A stretch of 64,000 nucleotides of DNA from Streptomyces lichenis. GTDB lineage: Bacteria > Actinomycetota > Actinomycetes > Streptomycetales > Streptomycetaceae. The notes under the pieces were generated by a model. The model was given only the letters and a program-made list of their open reading frames with translations, did no database searches and was not told the origin of the DNA. Made by a program: the position numbers and the translations under genes. Shown piece by piece: positions 1 to 9,043 of the stretch. The number at the start of each line of letters is the position of its first letter. Positions within the stretch are counted from its first letter, which is position 1. The stretch is from the NCBI RefSeq assembly GCF_023218175.1, contig NZ_JALPTH010000004.1:124001-188000 (forward strand), in the 5' to 3' direction.

Positions 1-587
1 GCGTACAGCGCCCAGGCGGCGAGCGCGGTGAACAGGCTCTCGGTGTACGCCATGGACTCCACCACGGCGTGCGGCAGGACGCCCCAGAGCACGGTGGCGA
101 CGAAGGCGGTACGCCGCCCCGCGCAGCGCTCCGCCACCGCGTACACCCCCCACGCGGCCACCCCCGACGCGGTGAGCGACAGCAGCAGCGCCGCCCACGG
201 GGCGGGCAGCGGGGTGAGGACGGCGGCGGTGCGGATCAGCACCGGGTAGAGGGGGAAGAACGCGTACCGGCACAGCTCCCCCTGCGCCGGGCAGCTCCCG
301 GCGTACCCCTGCTCGGCGATCAGCAGATACCACGCCGAGTCCCAGCGGCCGGCCAGCAGGTCGAGCGCGCTCCGGTCGGTGCGGGCGAGCGCCGGCGCGA
401 GGCCGAGCGTCCGCACCGCCGCGTACGCCAGCAGCGCCGGCCGGGCGCGGGCCAGCGCGGCGGCGGCCTGCCCGGCGGCCCTCCGGCGGGCGGGCCGCCG
501 GCCCGACGCGGGCAGCCACAGCGGCGCGTCCGCCCCGGCGGCCGCCGTGTCCACCTCGCCCCGCGGGCCGGCCTGCGGCTGCGCCAT
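1..587 (-). CDS. Mannosyltransferase-like integral membrane protein (N-terminal part, cut by window edge)
   Basis: The frame is open from an ATG at 585-587 on the minus strand to the window edge, giving about 195 residues. After a basic, Ala-rich N-terminus of about 70 residues comes WDSAWYLLIAEQGY and then YAFFPLYPVLIR. This Trp-Asp-Ser...Tyr plus FFPLYP pattern is typical of actinobacterial membrane mannosyltransferases related to PIG-V/GT-C enzymes, whose acidic residue sits in the first extracytoplasmic loop. Hydrophobic segments follow (LTPLPAPWAALLLSLTA, TAFVATVLWGVLPHAVV). Such enzymes use polyprenyl-phosphate mannose on the outer membrane face; that substrate is inferred from the family. 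The gene is divergent from rplU. The C-terminal part lies outside the window. Confidence 0.75.
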   Translation of the reverse strand, partial: MAQPQAGPRGEVDTAAAGADAPLWLPASGRRPARRRAAGQAAAALARARPALLAYAAVRTLGLAPALARTDRSALDLLAGRWDSAWYLLIAEQGYAGSCPAQGELCRYAFFPLYPVLIRTAAVLTPLPAPWAALLLSLTASGVAAWGVYAVAERCAGRRTAFVATVLWGVLPHAVVESMAYTESLFTALAAWALY

Positions 588-676
588 GTCTCTCCCTCCG
601 CGCGGCCCCGTCCCCGGGAGAGGGGAGGGATGCCAGGGAGAGTCTGGGGGGAAGAGGGCAGCTTGTCCGCTTATAT

Positions 677-692
677 GATCGGCGTGCCGATC
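677..692. promoter_or_regulatory. Inverted repeat in divergent promoter region
   Basis: The sequence GATCGGC-GT-GCCGATC has two perfect 7-bp arms with a 2-nt centre. It lies between the divergent starts, next to an AT-rich TTATATGATC patch. This is compatible with an operator for the leftward gene, but no regulator can be named. Confidence 0.3.
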
Positions 693-760
693 GGGCCGCA
701 CCCGAACGCCGGAAGGGGACCCGGTGCGGGGGCGCCGGCGGGTCGCGGTTCCGGTCCGGT

Positions 761-789
761 TTGACCCCCGGCGGGGCCGTCCGTAACCT
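761..789 (+). promoter_or_regulatory. Probable rplU-rpmA promoter
   Basis: TTGACC (761-766), a 17-bp spacer and TAACCT (784-789) match the principal vegetative sigma consensus well. The implied transcription start near 796 gives a leader of about 160 nt before the rplU GTG. Confidence 0.6.
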
Positions 790-957
790 TGACCGTCGGC
801 GTGTCTCCACGCACGCCAACTCCTGAGCATCTCCCTCCTGGGAGCCTTCGGGCGCCCGGAGAGGCCGCTCATCCCATCCGGACGGTCACGGGCCCGCTGT
901 GGTCCGTGCGGGCGGCTGGCATCAGGGGTTCCCGTTCCGAGCGAGAGAGAGATCCGC

Positions 958-1278
958 GTGTACGCCATCGTGCGCAGCGGTGGCCGCCAGCACAAGGTTG
1001 CTGTCGGCGACATCGTTGAGGTTGACAAGATTTCCACTGCCAAGGTTGGCGACACGGTCGAGCTCTCGACCCTGCTCGTTGTCGACGGCGACGCCGTGAC
1101 CAGCGACCCGTGGGTGCTGGCCGGCATCAAGGTCCAGGCCGAGATCGTGGACCACCACAAGGGCGCCAAGATCGACATCCTGCGCTACAAGAACAAGACC
1201 GGCTACCGCCGCCGCCAGGGCCACCGCCAGCAGTACACGGCGATCAAGGTCACCGGCATCCCGTCGGCCGCGAAGTAA
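958..1278 (+). CDS. rplU: 50S ribosomal protein L21
   Basis: This 106-residue protein is full length for L21. It begins [18 protein letters not shown], the usual L21 N-terminus, and carries the C-terminal basic [13 protein letters not shown] segment that binds 23S rRNA. The start is GTG, preceded by the purine-rich stretch GAGAGAGAGAT. It is part of the large ribosomal subunit and is followed 14 nt later by rpmA, almost certainly in one transcript. The long leader upstream leaves room for autogenous control, which I infer only from leader length. Confidence 0.98.
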   Translation: MYAIVRSGGRQHKVAVGDIVEVDKISTAKVGDTVELSTLLVVDGDAVTSDPWVLAGIKVQAEIVDHHKGAKIDILRYKNKTGYRRRQGHRQQYTAIKVTGIPSAAK

Positions 1279-1292
1279 GGGACTGAGGAGAC

Positions 1293-1547
1293 ATGGCACA
1301 CAAGAAGGGCGCATCGTCCACCCGGAACGGTCGCGACTCCAACGCTCAGCGGCTCGGCGTGAAGCGCTTCGGCGGTCAGGTCGTCAACGCCGGTGAGATC
1401 CTGGTCCGCCAGCGCGGCACCCACTTCCACCCCGGTTCGGGCGTGGGCCGCGGCGGCGACGACACGCTGTTCGCCCTGCAGGCCGGCGCGGTGCAGTTCG
1501 GCACCCACCGCGGGCGCAAGGTCGTGAACATCGTTCCGGCTGCCTGA
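1293..1547 (+). CDS. rpmA: 50S ribosomal protein L27
   Basis: This 84-residue protein begins [16 protein letters not shown] and contains the conserved [17 protein letters not shown] block of L27. The N-terminal tail of this protein reaches the peptidyl-transferase centre. The tail is the non-cleaved kind: MAHKKG directly at the start, without the N-terminal extension found in Firmicutes. A GAGGAG ribosome-binding site precedes the ATG. It is second in the rplU-rpmA transcript, with obgE 123 nt further on after a hairpin. Confidence 0.98.
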   Translation: MAHKKGASSTRNGRDSNAQRLGVKRFGGQVVNAGEILVRQRGTHFHPGSGVGRGGDDTLFALQAGAVQFGTHRGRKVVNIVPAA

Positions 1548-1559
1548 TTTTCTTTCGCG

Positions 1560-1600
1560 GAGGCGGACCTCACTTCCCGTACGGGAAGCGGGTCCGCCTC
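1560..1600 (+). terminator. Hairpin between rpmA and obgE
   Basis: GAGGCGGACC (1560-1569) pairs with GGTCCGCCTC (1591-1600) around an inner perfect palindrome CTTCCCGTACGGGAAG (1573-1588). There is no T-run, as is usual in Streptomyces, so it may terminate partially or stabilise the upstream mRNA. A second 12-bp palindrome, GTGCGTACGCAC, lies at 1634-1645. Confidence 0.5.
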
Positions 1601-1670
1601 TCGCGTGTTCCACCCTCGTGTACGTACGGACGTGTGCGTACGCACGTAGAACGACATCGGAGGCACTGAC

Positions 1671-3107
1671 ATGACCACCTTCGTGGACCGCGTCGAACTG
1701 CACGTCGCCGCGGGTAACGGAGGCCACGGCTGCGCCTCCGTGCACCGGGAGAAGTTCAAGCCGCTCGGCGGCCCCGACGGCGGCAACGGCGGCCGGGGCG
1801 GCGACGTCATCCTGGTCGTCGACCAGTCCGTCACCACGCTCCTCGACTACCACCACTCGCCGCACCGCAAGGCCACCAACGGCAAGCCCGGCGAGGGCGG
1901 CAACCGCTCCGGCAAGGACGGCCAGGACCTGATCCTGCCCGTGCCGGACGGCACCGTCGTGCTGGACAAGCGGGGCGAGGTGCTCGCCGACCTGGTCGGC
2001 CACGGCACCTCCTTCGTCGCCGCCGAGGGCGGCCGCGGCGGCCTCGGCAACGCGGCGCTGGCCTCCGCCCGCCGCAAGGCCCCCGGCTTCGCGCTGCTCG
2101 GCGAGCCCGGCCGGGCCGGCGACATCGTGCTGGAGCTCAAGACCGTCGCCGACGTGGCCCTGGTCGGCTACCCCAGCGCCGGCAAGTCCTCGCTGATCTC
2201 GGTGCTCTCCGCCGCCAAGCCGAAGATCGCCGACTACCCCTTCACCACCCTCGTCCCCAACCTGGGCGTGGTCACCGCCGGCTCCACCGTCTACACGGTC
2301 GCCGACGTGCCCGGCCTCATCCCCGGCGCCAGCCAGGGCCGCGGCCTGGGCCTGGAGTTCCTGCGCCATGTCGAGCGGTGCAGCGTCCTGGTGCACGTCC
2401 TGGACACCGCCACGCTGGAGTCCGACCGCGACCCGGTCTCCGACCTCGACGTCATCGAGGAGGAGCTGCGCCAGTACGGCGGGCTGGACGACCGGCCCCG
2501 GATCGTCGTCCTCAACAAGGTGGACATCCCCGACGGCAAGGACCTCGCCGAGATGATCCGGCCGGACCTGGAGGAGCGCGGCTACCGCGTCTTCGAGGTC
2601 TCCGCCGTCGCCCACCTCGGCCTGAGGGAGCTGTCCTTCGCGCTCGCCGAGATCGTCGCCACCGCCCGTGCCGCCCGGCCCAAGGAGGAGGCGACCCGGA
2701 TCGTCATCCGCCCCAAGGCCGTGGACGACGCCGGGTTCACCGTCACCCGCGAGGACGAGGCCCTGTTCCGGGTCCGCGGCGACAAGCCCGAACGCTGGGT
2801 CCGTCAGACCGACTTCAACAACGACGAGGCCGTCGGCTACCTGGCCGACCGGCTCAACCGCCTCGGTGTCGAGGAGGAGTTGATGAAGGCGGGCGCCCGG
2901 GCCGGCGACGGCGTCGCCATCGGCCCCGAGGACGACGCGGTCGTCTTCGACTGGGAGCCGACGATGATGGCCGGCGCCGAGATGCTCGGCCGCCGCGGCG
3001 AGGACCACCGTCTGGAGGCCCCGCGCCCGGCCGCCCAGCGCCGCAAGGACCGCGACGCGGAGCGGGACGAGGCCGAGCGCGCCTACGACGACTTCGAGCC
3101 GTTCTAG
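1671..3107 (+). CDS. obgE: GTPase Obg/CgtA
   Basis: This 478-residue protein has the Obg architecture. The N-terminal glycine-rich Obg fold covers about 1-157, with many GG pairs (NGGRGG, EGGRGG). The G domain has P-loop GYPSAGKSS, switch II DVPGLI and NKVD. The C-terminal OCT domain is followed by an acidic/basic tail. Obg is an essential GTPase of 50S assembly and, in Streptomyces, is linked to the timing of aerial growth and sporulation. A GGAGG site lies 7 nt before the ATG. It follows rplU-rpmA as in most bacteria. Confidence 0.98.
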   Translation: MTTFVDRVELHVAAGNGGHGCASVHREKFKPLGGPDGGNGGRGGDVILVVDQSVTTLLDYHHSPHRKATNGKPGEGGNRSGKDGQDLILPVPDGTVVLDKRGEVLADLVGHGTSFVAAEGGRGGLGNAALASARRKAPGFALLGEPGRAGDIVLELKTVADVALVGYPSAGKSSLISVLSAAKPKIADYPFTTLVPNLGVVTAGSTVYTVADVPGLIPGASQGRGLGLEFLRHVERCSVLVHVLDTATLESDRDPVSDLDVIEEELRQYGGLDDRPRIVVLNKVDIPDGKDLAEMIRPDLEERGYRVFEVSAVAHLGLRELSFALAEIVATARAARPKEEATRIVIRPKAVDDAGFTVTREDEALFRVRGDKPERWVRQTDFNNDEAVGYLADRLNRLGVEEELMKAGARAGDGVAIGPEDDAVVFDWEPTMMAGAEMLGRRGEDHRLEAPRPAAQRRKDRDAERDEAERAYDDFEPF

Positions 3108-3454
3108 GCCCGGGCCGTCTCCACGGTCACGTACGGTAGTCGGCAGGGTGCGCGGGAGGGGTGCCGCGCCCCCTCCCGTGCCGGGGAACGGCGGTCGGCC
3201 GCCCCGGCCCGTACCCCTCCGTCCCCGGCCCCGCCCTCCAGTCCCGCGCAGGTCCGGGCCGGTGGCGGGGCGGGTCCGCGGGCCGCGTGATGTCGGACAC
3301 GCCGCCGCCCGCCGCCGGGCCCGCCAACGCCCCTGACCAGAGGGTGAACTCCAGGTGTCGCGGGGGTGGGTGCGGGCCGCCGTCCGCCTTGCGGGACAGT
3401 CACGCAGAGTGCGACCATCGGGCCGTCCCCCATCCCCGCAAGGTAGGTCGTTCT
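3108..3454. other. Intergenic region upstream of the teichoic-acid block
   Basis: These 347 bases follow obgE. The DNA is very GC-rich with C/G runs at 3165-3300, and it stays open in the frame of the next gene. That upstream stretch has no recognisable domain and starts far from any ribosome-binding site, so I read it as non-coding. No clear promoter hexamers were identified. Confidence 0.4.
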
Positions 3455-4954
3455 GTGTCAGCGCCGCGTGAAGCAAAGACCCGCACCACAGCTGTCGTGC
3501 TCGCCGGGGGCACCGGCCAGCGCGTGGGGCTCTCCATTCCGAAGCAGCTGCTGAAGATCGCGGGCAAGGCGGTCATCGAGCACACGCTGACCATCTTCGA
3601 GAACGCCGAGTCCATCGACGACGTGATCGTGCTGATGGCCCCGGGCTTCACCGGCGACGTCGAGAAGATCGTCGCCAAGGCCGGACTGACCAAGGTCAAG
3701 CGGGTCATCGAGGGCGGCTCGACCCGCAACGAGACCACCGAGCGGGCCATCGCCGTGCTCGGCGAGGGGCTGGCCGACGGCGAGGACCTCAACGTCCTCT
3801 TCCACGACGCGGTGCGCCCGCTGCTCTCCCAGCGCGTCATCCAGGACTGCGTCGACGCCCTCGACCGCTACCAGGCCGTGGACGTCGCCATCCCCTCCGC
3901 GGACACCATCATCGTCACCCGCACCCACGGCGAGGACGGCGAGTTCATCACCGACGTCCCGGACCGCTCCCGGCTGCGCCGCGGCCAGACCCCGCAGGCG
4001 TTCAAGCTCTCCACCATCCGCCGGGCCTACGAGGTCGCCGCCGGGGACCCCAACTTCCAGGCCACCGACGACTGTTCGGTGGTGCTCAAGTACCTGCCCG
4101 ACGTGCCGATCCACGTGGTCTCGGGCGACGAGTACAACATGAAGGTGACCCAGCCGGTCGACGTCTTCATCGCCGACAAGCTGTTCCAGCTCGCCTCCAC
4201 CGCCGCCCCCCGCCAGGCCGACGAGGCCGCCTACCGCGAACTGCTGGCCGGCAGGACCCTGGTCGTCTTCGGCGGCTCCTACGGGATCGGCGCCGACATC
4301 GCCCGGCTCGCCGAGGGCTACGGGGCCGCCGTCTACGCCCTCGGCCGCTCCAGCACCGGCACCCACGTGGAGAACCCCGAGCACGTCGAGCAGGCGCTGG
4401 CCACGGCGTACGCGGAGACCGGCCGCATCGACCACGTCATCAACACCGCCGGGGTGCTGCGCATCGGCCGGCTCGCCGAGACCGACCACGCCACCATCCG
4501 GGAAGCGCTGGACGTCAATTACCTGGCCCCCGTGCAGATCGCCCGGGCCGCCTACAAGTACCTGGTCGAGACCAAGGGGCAGCTGCTGCTCTACACCTCC
4601 TCCAGTTACACCCGGGGCCGCGCCGAGTACAGCCTTTACTCGTCCACCAAGGCCGCCATGGTGAATCTCACCCAGGCCCTCGCCGATGAATGGGCCGCCG
4701 ACGGAATCCGGGTCAACTGCGTCAATCCCGAGCGCACCGCCACCCCGATGCGGACCAACGCCTTCGGCCGGGAGCCGGCCGGCTCGCTGCTCTCCTCCGA
4801 GGCCGTCGCCCGCACCTCGCTGGACGTCCTGCTCTCGGAACTGACCGGTCACGTCGTCGATGTACGCCAGCAGGACCCGACCGCCGGCGCGAGCGAGGCA
4901 TCCGGCTTCGAGCAGGCCCTCGCGGCGGTCCTGGACCGCCAGGAGGATGTGTAA
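3455..4954 (+). CDS. Bifunctional cytidylyltransferase / SDR oxidoreductase (ribitol-5-phosphate type)
   Basis: About 499 residues from the GTG at 3455, chosen because the IspD/TarI motif TTAVVLAGGTGQRVGLSIPKQ follows 14 residues later. Residues 10-245 form the nucleotidyltransferase, with FHDAVRPL and RRGQTPQAF. Residues 265-480 form a short-chain dehydrogenase, with FGGSYGIGADIA for NAD(P) binding and the catalytic YSLYSSTKAA. Fusions of this kind (Haemophilus Bcs1-like, TarI plus TarJ) reduce ribulose-5-phosphate and make CDP-ribitol for polyribitol-phosphate polymers. The next genes are a CDP-polyol phosphotransferase and a GT2 enzyme, which fits wall teichoic acid synthesis rather than the isoprenoid role of IspD. 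Substrate identity is inferred. Confidence 0.85.
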   Translation: MSAPREAKTRTTAVVLAGGTGQRVGLSIPKQLLKIAGKAVIEHTLTIFENAESIDDVIVLMAPGFTGDVEKIVAKAGLTKVKRVIEGGSTRNETTERAIAVLGEGLADGEDLNVLFHDAVRPLLSQRVIQDCVDALDRYQAVDVAIPSADTIIVTRTHGEDGEFITDVPDRSRLRRGQTPQAFKLSTIRRAYEVAAGDPNFQATDDCSVVLKYLPDVPIHVVSGDEYNMKVTQPVDVFIADKLFQLASTAAPRQADEAAYRELLAGRTLVVFGGSYGIGADIARLAEGYGAAVYALGRSSTGTHVENPEHVEQALATAYAETGRIDHVINTAGVLRIGRLAETDHATIREALDVNYLAPVQIARAAYKYLVETKGQLLLYTSSSYTRGRAEYSLYSSTKAAMVNLTQALADEWAADGIRVNCVNPERTATPMRTNAFGREPAGSLLSSEAVARTSLDVLLSELTGHVVDVRQQDPTAGASEASGFEQALAAVLDRQEDV

Positions 4955-5187
4955 TACTCGGCGGATATTCTTCTCGGATCCGGGTGATTTCGGTGCGGCC
5001 GCAAAGGTCCGATTTCCGATAAGGACACTGCCGGAAACAGCAGGGTCACAGGAAATTCACAGGAATGGCGTACCGGCCGGACGGGCGCTCCGGTGAACGG
5101 ACCGCCCGCCGGACGCCCTGTCCTCCGAGCGCACCACCCGCTGGACGCACGATCCGCCGCGAACGACCCCTCTGGAGCAGATTCCAC

Positions 5188-7476
5188 GTGATTTCGACCA
5201 TCATCCGGCTGGCCCGCGTCGGCAGCGGGTCCGAGCTGGCCGCGGCCGTCCTGATGGGGCTCGGCTATCCGAGCGTCCTGGTCGCCGCCCTGATACCGAA
5301 CCTGTGGTTCTTCGCGGCGGCCGCGGCGGTCACCTACGCCGCCGACTGGTATCTGCACCAGAAGAAGAGCTACCTGGTCAACCGGCTCGGCCAGGTGCGG
5401 CTCGGCCTGCCGATCCGCTTCCTGCTGCGCGAGCTGCTGATGGTCCTGCTGCTGGCCCGCGAAGGCCTCGCCGACCACCCGCTGTTCTACGCCGCCGTCG
5501 GCTGCCTGCTGGTCTTCTACGGCCTCCAGGCCGCGCAGGGCGCCCTCGCCACCTTCGTCCGGCTGCGCCGCACCATGCCGGTCGTCACCCGCAACGTCGA
5601 CCTGCACGCGGTCCGCGTCCCCGACGCCCCGCCGCGCCCCCTGCTGGACCGCTCCGCCGAGAAGATCCTGCACTTCGACGTCCTGGCGCTGGCCGGCCTG
5701 CTGGCCGCGGTGATCACCGGGCGGGACGCCTACGGCTACGCGGGCGTCGCCGCCACCCTCGCGCTCGGCCTGCTCTACATCCTGGCCCTCGCCCCGTACC
5801 TGCGGCGCAGCCGCCGCGCCCCGGCCGCCGGCGCCGTGCTCAAGGCCGTCACCAAGTGGCTCGGCGAGTACCAGCCGACCGTCGCCCTGTACTTCTCCGG
5901 CGGCGCCGACTCCGCGTACCAGCTCAACATGTGGCTGGAGACCCTGGAGCGGCTGGACGGCCGGCCGATCATCATCATGCGCGAGCGCAACCTGGTCGAG
6001 AAGCTGCACCAGACCACCGTGCCGGTGCTCTGCGTCCCGGGCGGGCAGCACCTGATGGCCATGGACCTCTCCACCATCCGGGTCACGCTCTACCCCGCCA
6101 ACGTCGGCAAGAACATCCACATGCTCCGCGAGCCCAGCACGAAGCACGTCTTCATCGGGCACGGCGACAGCGACAAGCTGGCCAGCGTCAACCCGTTCTC
6201 CAAGGTGTACGACGAGGTGTGGACCGCCGGGCAGGCCGGTCGCGACCGGTACGCCCTCGCCGAGGTCGGCGTGCGCGACGAGGACATCGTGGAGGTCGGC
6301 CGCCCGCAGCTGGCGCCCATCACCCCCGCCGCGGCCACCCCGAAGCACCTGATCCCCACCGTCCTGTACGCCCCCACCTGGGAGGGCTGGGACCACAAGG
6401 CCGGCAACACCTCGCTGCTGCTGGCCGGCGAGAACATCGTCCGGCGGCTGCTGGAGGCCGACCGCCCGGTGCGCGTCGTCTACAAGCCGCACCCCTTCAC
6501 CGGGCTGGTGAACCGCAAGGCCAAGGCCGTCGACGCCCGCATCCGGCAGATGATCATCGCCGCCGCGGCGGCCCGCGCCACCGACCCCCGCTGGGCGGGC
6601 CAGGCCGCCGAGACCGCCGGGCAGCGGTCCGCCGCCCGCGCCGAACTCACCCGGATCGAGGCCCGCCTCGCCGAGCTGACCGAGACCGGCCGCCCCGGCA
6701 GTGACGAGGCCGAGACCTCCCGCACCTCGCTGGCCGACCCGCACCGCCTCGCCGAGGTCCGGCGGCTGCGCGCCGAGCGCGACGACGCCTACTGGCGCTC
6801 GCTGGGCTGGTGGGAGCACACCGTGGTGACCGGGACCGCGCCCTCGCTGTACGACTGCTTCAACGAGGCCGACGCCATGGTCTCCGACATCTCCAGCGTC
6901 GTCTCCGACTTCATCACCAGCGGCAAGCCGTACGCGGTGACCGACTCCGCCGAGCTGGGCGCCGAGGAGTTCAAGCGGCAGAACACCGCCGTACGGGCCG
7001 CGGTCGTCCTCTCCAACAGCGCGGCCGAGTTGGACGAACTGCTCGACGCCGTCGCCGACCCGGCCGCCGACCGGCTGGCCGGCGCCCGCCGGGAACTCAA
7101 GCGGTACCTGCTCGGGCCCGACCGACCGACCTCCCAGGAGCGGTTCAACGCGGCCGTGCGCGCGCTGACCGCCAAGGCCGAGGCGCGCAACGCGAGCGTC
7201 GCCCGGAAGCTGGCCGGCGAGGAGATCGCCCGGCTCGACGAGGAGGCCGCCGGCGCCGGCGCCACCGAGCCGCCCGCCGCCGTGGACACGGTCGCCGAAC
7301 GGGGCGCCGCCGAGGAGCCGGAGCAGGCCGAGCGGCCCGAGCCCGGCACCCCGGCCGCCGTCGACCCGGCCGCCGTCGAGGCGGCGGAAGCCGACCCGGC
7401 GATCGCCGAGGACGCGGCCGCCGCCGGAGCGCCCGCCGAGGCCGCGGCACCGACCACCGCGGCCGCCGCCCCCTGA
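5188..7476 (+). CDS. CDP-glycerol/ribitol polyol-phosphotransferase family protein
   Basis: About 762 residues from the GTG at 5188, which has GGAG 10 nt upstream. An upstream in-frame ATG exists but has no domain content. The first about 200 residues are hydrophobic with several membrane segments (AAAVLMGLGYPSVLVAALI, FFAAAAAVTYAADWYL). The TagF/TarL-type phosphotransferase domain follows, with VLYAPTWEGWD, VVYKPHPFTG and SDISSVVSDF. The C-terminal about 90 residues are Ala/Glu/Pro-rich and low complexity. The enzyme should polymerise polyol phosphate onto a lipid-linked primer. Here a membrane module is fused to the usually peripheral transferase. It is flanked by the CDP-ribitol enzyme and a GT2 gene. 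Confidence 0.85.
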   Translation: MISTIIRLARVGSGSELAAAVLMGLGYPSVLVAALIPNLWFFAAAAAVTYAADWYLHQKKSYLVNRLGQVRLGLPIRFLLRELLMVLLLAREGLADHPLFYAAVGCLLVFYGLQAAQGALATFVRLRRTMPVVTRNVDLHAVRVPDAPPRPLLDRSAEKILHFDVLALAGLLAAVITGRDAYGYAGVAATLALGLLYILALAPYLRRSRRAPAAGAVLKAVTKWLGEYQPTVALYFSGGADSAYQLNMWLETLERLDGRPIIIMRERNLVEKLHQTTVPVLCVPGGQHLMAMDLSTIRVTLYPANVGKNIHMLREPSTKHVFIGHGDSDKLASVNPFSKVYDEVWTAGQAGRDRYALAEVGVRDEDIVEVGRPQLAPITPAAATPKHLIPTVLYAPTWEGWDHKAGNTSLLLAGENIVRRLLEADRPVRVVYKPHPFTGLVNRKAKAVDARIRQMIIAAAAARATDPRWAGQAAETAGQRSAARAELTRIEARLAELTETGRPGSDEAETSRTSLADPHRLAEVRRLRAERDDAYWRSLGWWEHTVVTGTAPSLYDCFNEADAMVSDISSVVSDFITSGKPYAVTDSAELGAEEFKRQNTAVRAAVVLSNSAAELDELLDAVADPAADRLAGARRELKRYLLGPDRPTSQERFNAAVRALTAKAEARNASVARKLAGEEIARLDEEAAGAGATEPPAAVDTVAERGAAEEPEQAERPEPGTPAAVDPAAVEAAEADPAIAEDAAAAGAPAEAAAPTTAAAAP

Positions 7477-7483
7477 CCCGTAC

Positions 7484-7533
7484 GGGCCCGGAGCGCTGAC
7501 CCCCCCATCGCGGGGCGGCCGGCTCCGGGTCCC
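7484..7533 (+). terminator. GC hairpin after the polyol-phosphotransferase gene
   Basis: GGGCCCGGAGC (7484-7494) pairs with GCTCCGGGTCCC (7522-7533) with one bulged T, an 11-bp stem and a long loop. It lacks a T-run and could give partial termination before the GT2 gene. Confidence 0.4.
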
Positions 7534-7578
7534 TGCCGTTCCCGCGCCGCCCCGCTGCCGAGATCCCTAAGGCGTTCG

Positions 7579-8883
7579 ATGACCGACAAGCCCTCCGCCG
7601 ATCCCGCCGACCCCGCCGTTCGAGTCGCCTCCTCCGCCGATCCGGCCGCCTCCGCCGAGGCCGCCGTCCCGGAACCCGCGCCCGGCGGCCACGTCCCCGA
7701 CGTCACCGTGGTGGTCGGCGCCTACCAGGCGATGCCGTACCTGGTGAAGTGCCTGGAGTCCGTGGAGGCGCAGACCCTGGGTGCCGACCGGATCGAGATC
7801 GTCGCGGTGGACGACGGTTCCACCGATGGCACCGGGGAGTACCTGGAGGAGTTCGCCGCGAAGTCCGCGGTGCCCACCCGGGTGGTGCGGCAGGCCAACT
7901 CCGGCGGCCCCGGCGGCCCCCGCAACAAGGGCCTCTCGCTGGCCCGTGGCCGGTTCGTCTTCTTCCTGGACGCCGACGACTACTTCGGCGAGGAGGCGCT
8001 GGAGCGGATGGTCGCCATGGCCGACCGGGCCGGCACCGACGTCGTGCTCGGCAAGGTCGTCGGCGTCAACCGCGGCGCCCCCAAGTCCATGTGGAAGAAG
8101 ACCGTCGAGCACGCCGACGTATACGCCTCCAACGTCATGTACACGCTCAGCGCACAGAAGCTGTTCCGCCGCGAACTGCTGGTGCGGCACGGCATGCGCT
8201 TCGACACCTCCATGCGCACCGGCGAGGACGCCCTTTTCACGCTGGAGGCCTATCTGCGGGGCAGCGGCGTCTCGGTCGTCGCCGACTACACCTGCTACCA
8301 CCTGGTCGGCCGGGACGACGGCGTCCACCTCACCAAGAGCGGCAGCCATGCCATCCGCTTCGAGTCGGCCCGCCGGCTGATGGAGCTGATCGCCGAACTC
8401 GTACCGCCCGGCGACCGCCGCGACCAGCTGATGGTCCGCCCGTTCACCATCACCCTGCTGCCCCAGTTCGGGCCGGTGGTGCTCAACCAGACCCGCGAGG
8501 TGCTGGCCGAGAAGTTCGAGCTGGCCGCCCCGCTGACGGCCGCCCACTTCACCCCGGGCCTGGCCCGCCGGCTCAAGCCGCAGGACCGGCTCCGGCTCAC
8601 GTGCGTGTCCCTCGGCAAGCAGGACGCCCTGCTGGAGATCGTCGGCTACCTCAAGGCCGGCACCAGCCCGGAGACGGTACGCGGACTGCGCGGCGAGTAC
8701 CTCGCCTACCCCCGCTTCCGCGACCGCGCCACCGGTATCCCGGACTCGGCGTACCAGCTCACGGGCCGGCCCGGAACGCTCCGGACCGCCCTTGGCGGCG
8801 CCCGGCGGCCGGCCCGCACGGTGGTCCGCCGCGCCCGCCGGCTCGCCGGCCGCACCCTGCGGTGGTTCGGGCTGCGCCGCTGA
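7579..8883 (+). CDS. Family 2 glycosyltransferase
   Basis: This 434-residue protein begins with a 30-residue Ala/Pro/Ser-rich lead. The GT-A fold of family GT2 follows: VTVVVGAYQAMPYL, VDDGSTDGT and LDADDYF (metal-binding DxD), then the acceptor-side TGEDALF, corresponding to the ED motif. A mixed C-terminal region of about 200 residues is typical of teichoic-acid and capsule transferases. No membrane segment is apparent. It follows the CDP-polyol enzymes in the same orientation, so decorating or priming a teichoic-acid-like polymer is the likely role. The donor sugar cannot be read from the sequence. Confidence 0.88.
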   Translation: MTDKPSADPADPAVRVASSADPAASAEAAVPEPAPGGHVPDVTVVVGAYQAMPYLVKCLESVEAQTLGADRIEIVAVDDGSTDGTGEYLEEFAAKSAVPTRVVRQANSGGPGGPRNKGLSLARGRFVFFLDADDYFGEEALERMVAMADRAGTDVVLGKVVGVNRGAPKSMWKKTVEHADVYASNVMYTLSAQKLFRRELLVRHGMRFDTSMRTGEDALFTLEAYLRGSGVSVVADYTCYHLVGRDDGVHLTKSGSHAIRFESARRLMELIAELVPPGDRRDQLMVRPFTITLLPQFGPVVLNQTREVLAEKFELAAPLTAAHFTPGLARRLKPQDRLRLTCVSLGKQDALLEIVGYLKAGTSPETVRGLRGEYLAYPRFRDRATGIPDSAYQLTGRPGTLRTALGGARRPARTVVRRARRLAGRTLRWFGLRR

Positions 8884-9043
8884 CGGCTGCCATCGGCCGG
8901 CGGCCAGCTGACATCGGCCGGCGTCCGGGACCAGCGCGGTGGCGCCACGGCACCGGCGCCGACCAGCGGTCGTCCCGTCCGCCGGAATCCCATCCGCTGG
9001 AACGGGGGAGCGGCGGCCCTCCGCCCTGGCATAGGTTTCCCTT

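Larger units (their letters stand above)
588..957. other. Divergent intergenic region with rplU promoter and long leader
   Basis: These 370 bases separate the mannosyltransferase-like gene from rplU. They hold a 7-bp inverted repeat at 677-692, a good promoter at 761-789 and about 160 nt of probable rplU 5' leader. The leader contains GC-rich self-complementary stretches around 840-862 (GGGAGCC...GGAGAGG). No convincing reading frame is visible: the open frames here lack the third-position G/C bias of the neighbouring genes. Confidence 0.5.

Noticed and set aside
3161..3454. Upstream extension of the cytidylyltransferase frame (98 extra codons)
   Set aside because: No domain, no ribosome-binding site and a Pro/Arg-rich translation typical of non-coding high-GC DNA; the GTG at 3455 fits the family start.
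1203..3476. Very long antisense frame over rpmA and obgE
   Set aside because: It is the complement of a high-GC gene; the translation is Val/Gly/Asp/His-rich with no motif, and obgE explains the region.
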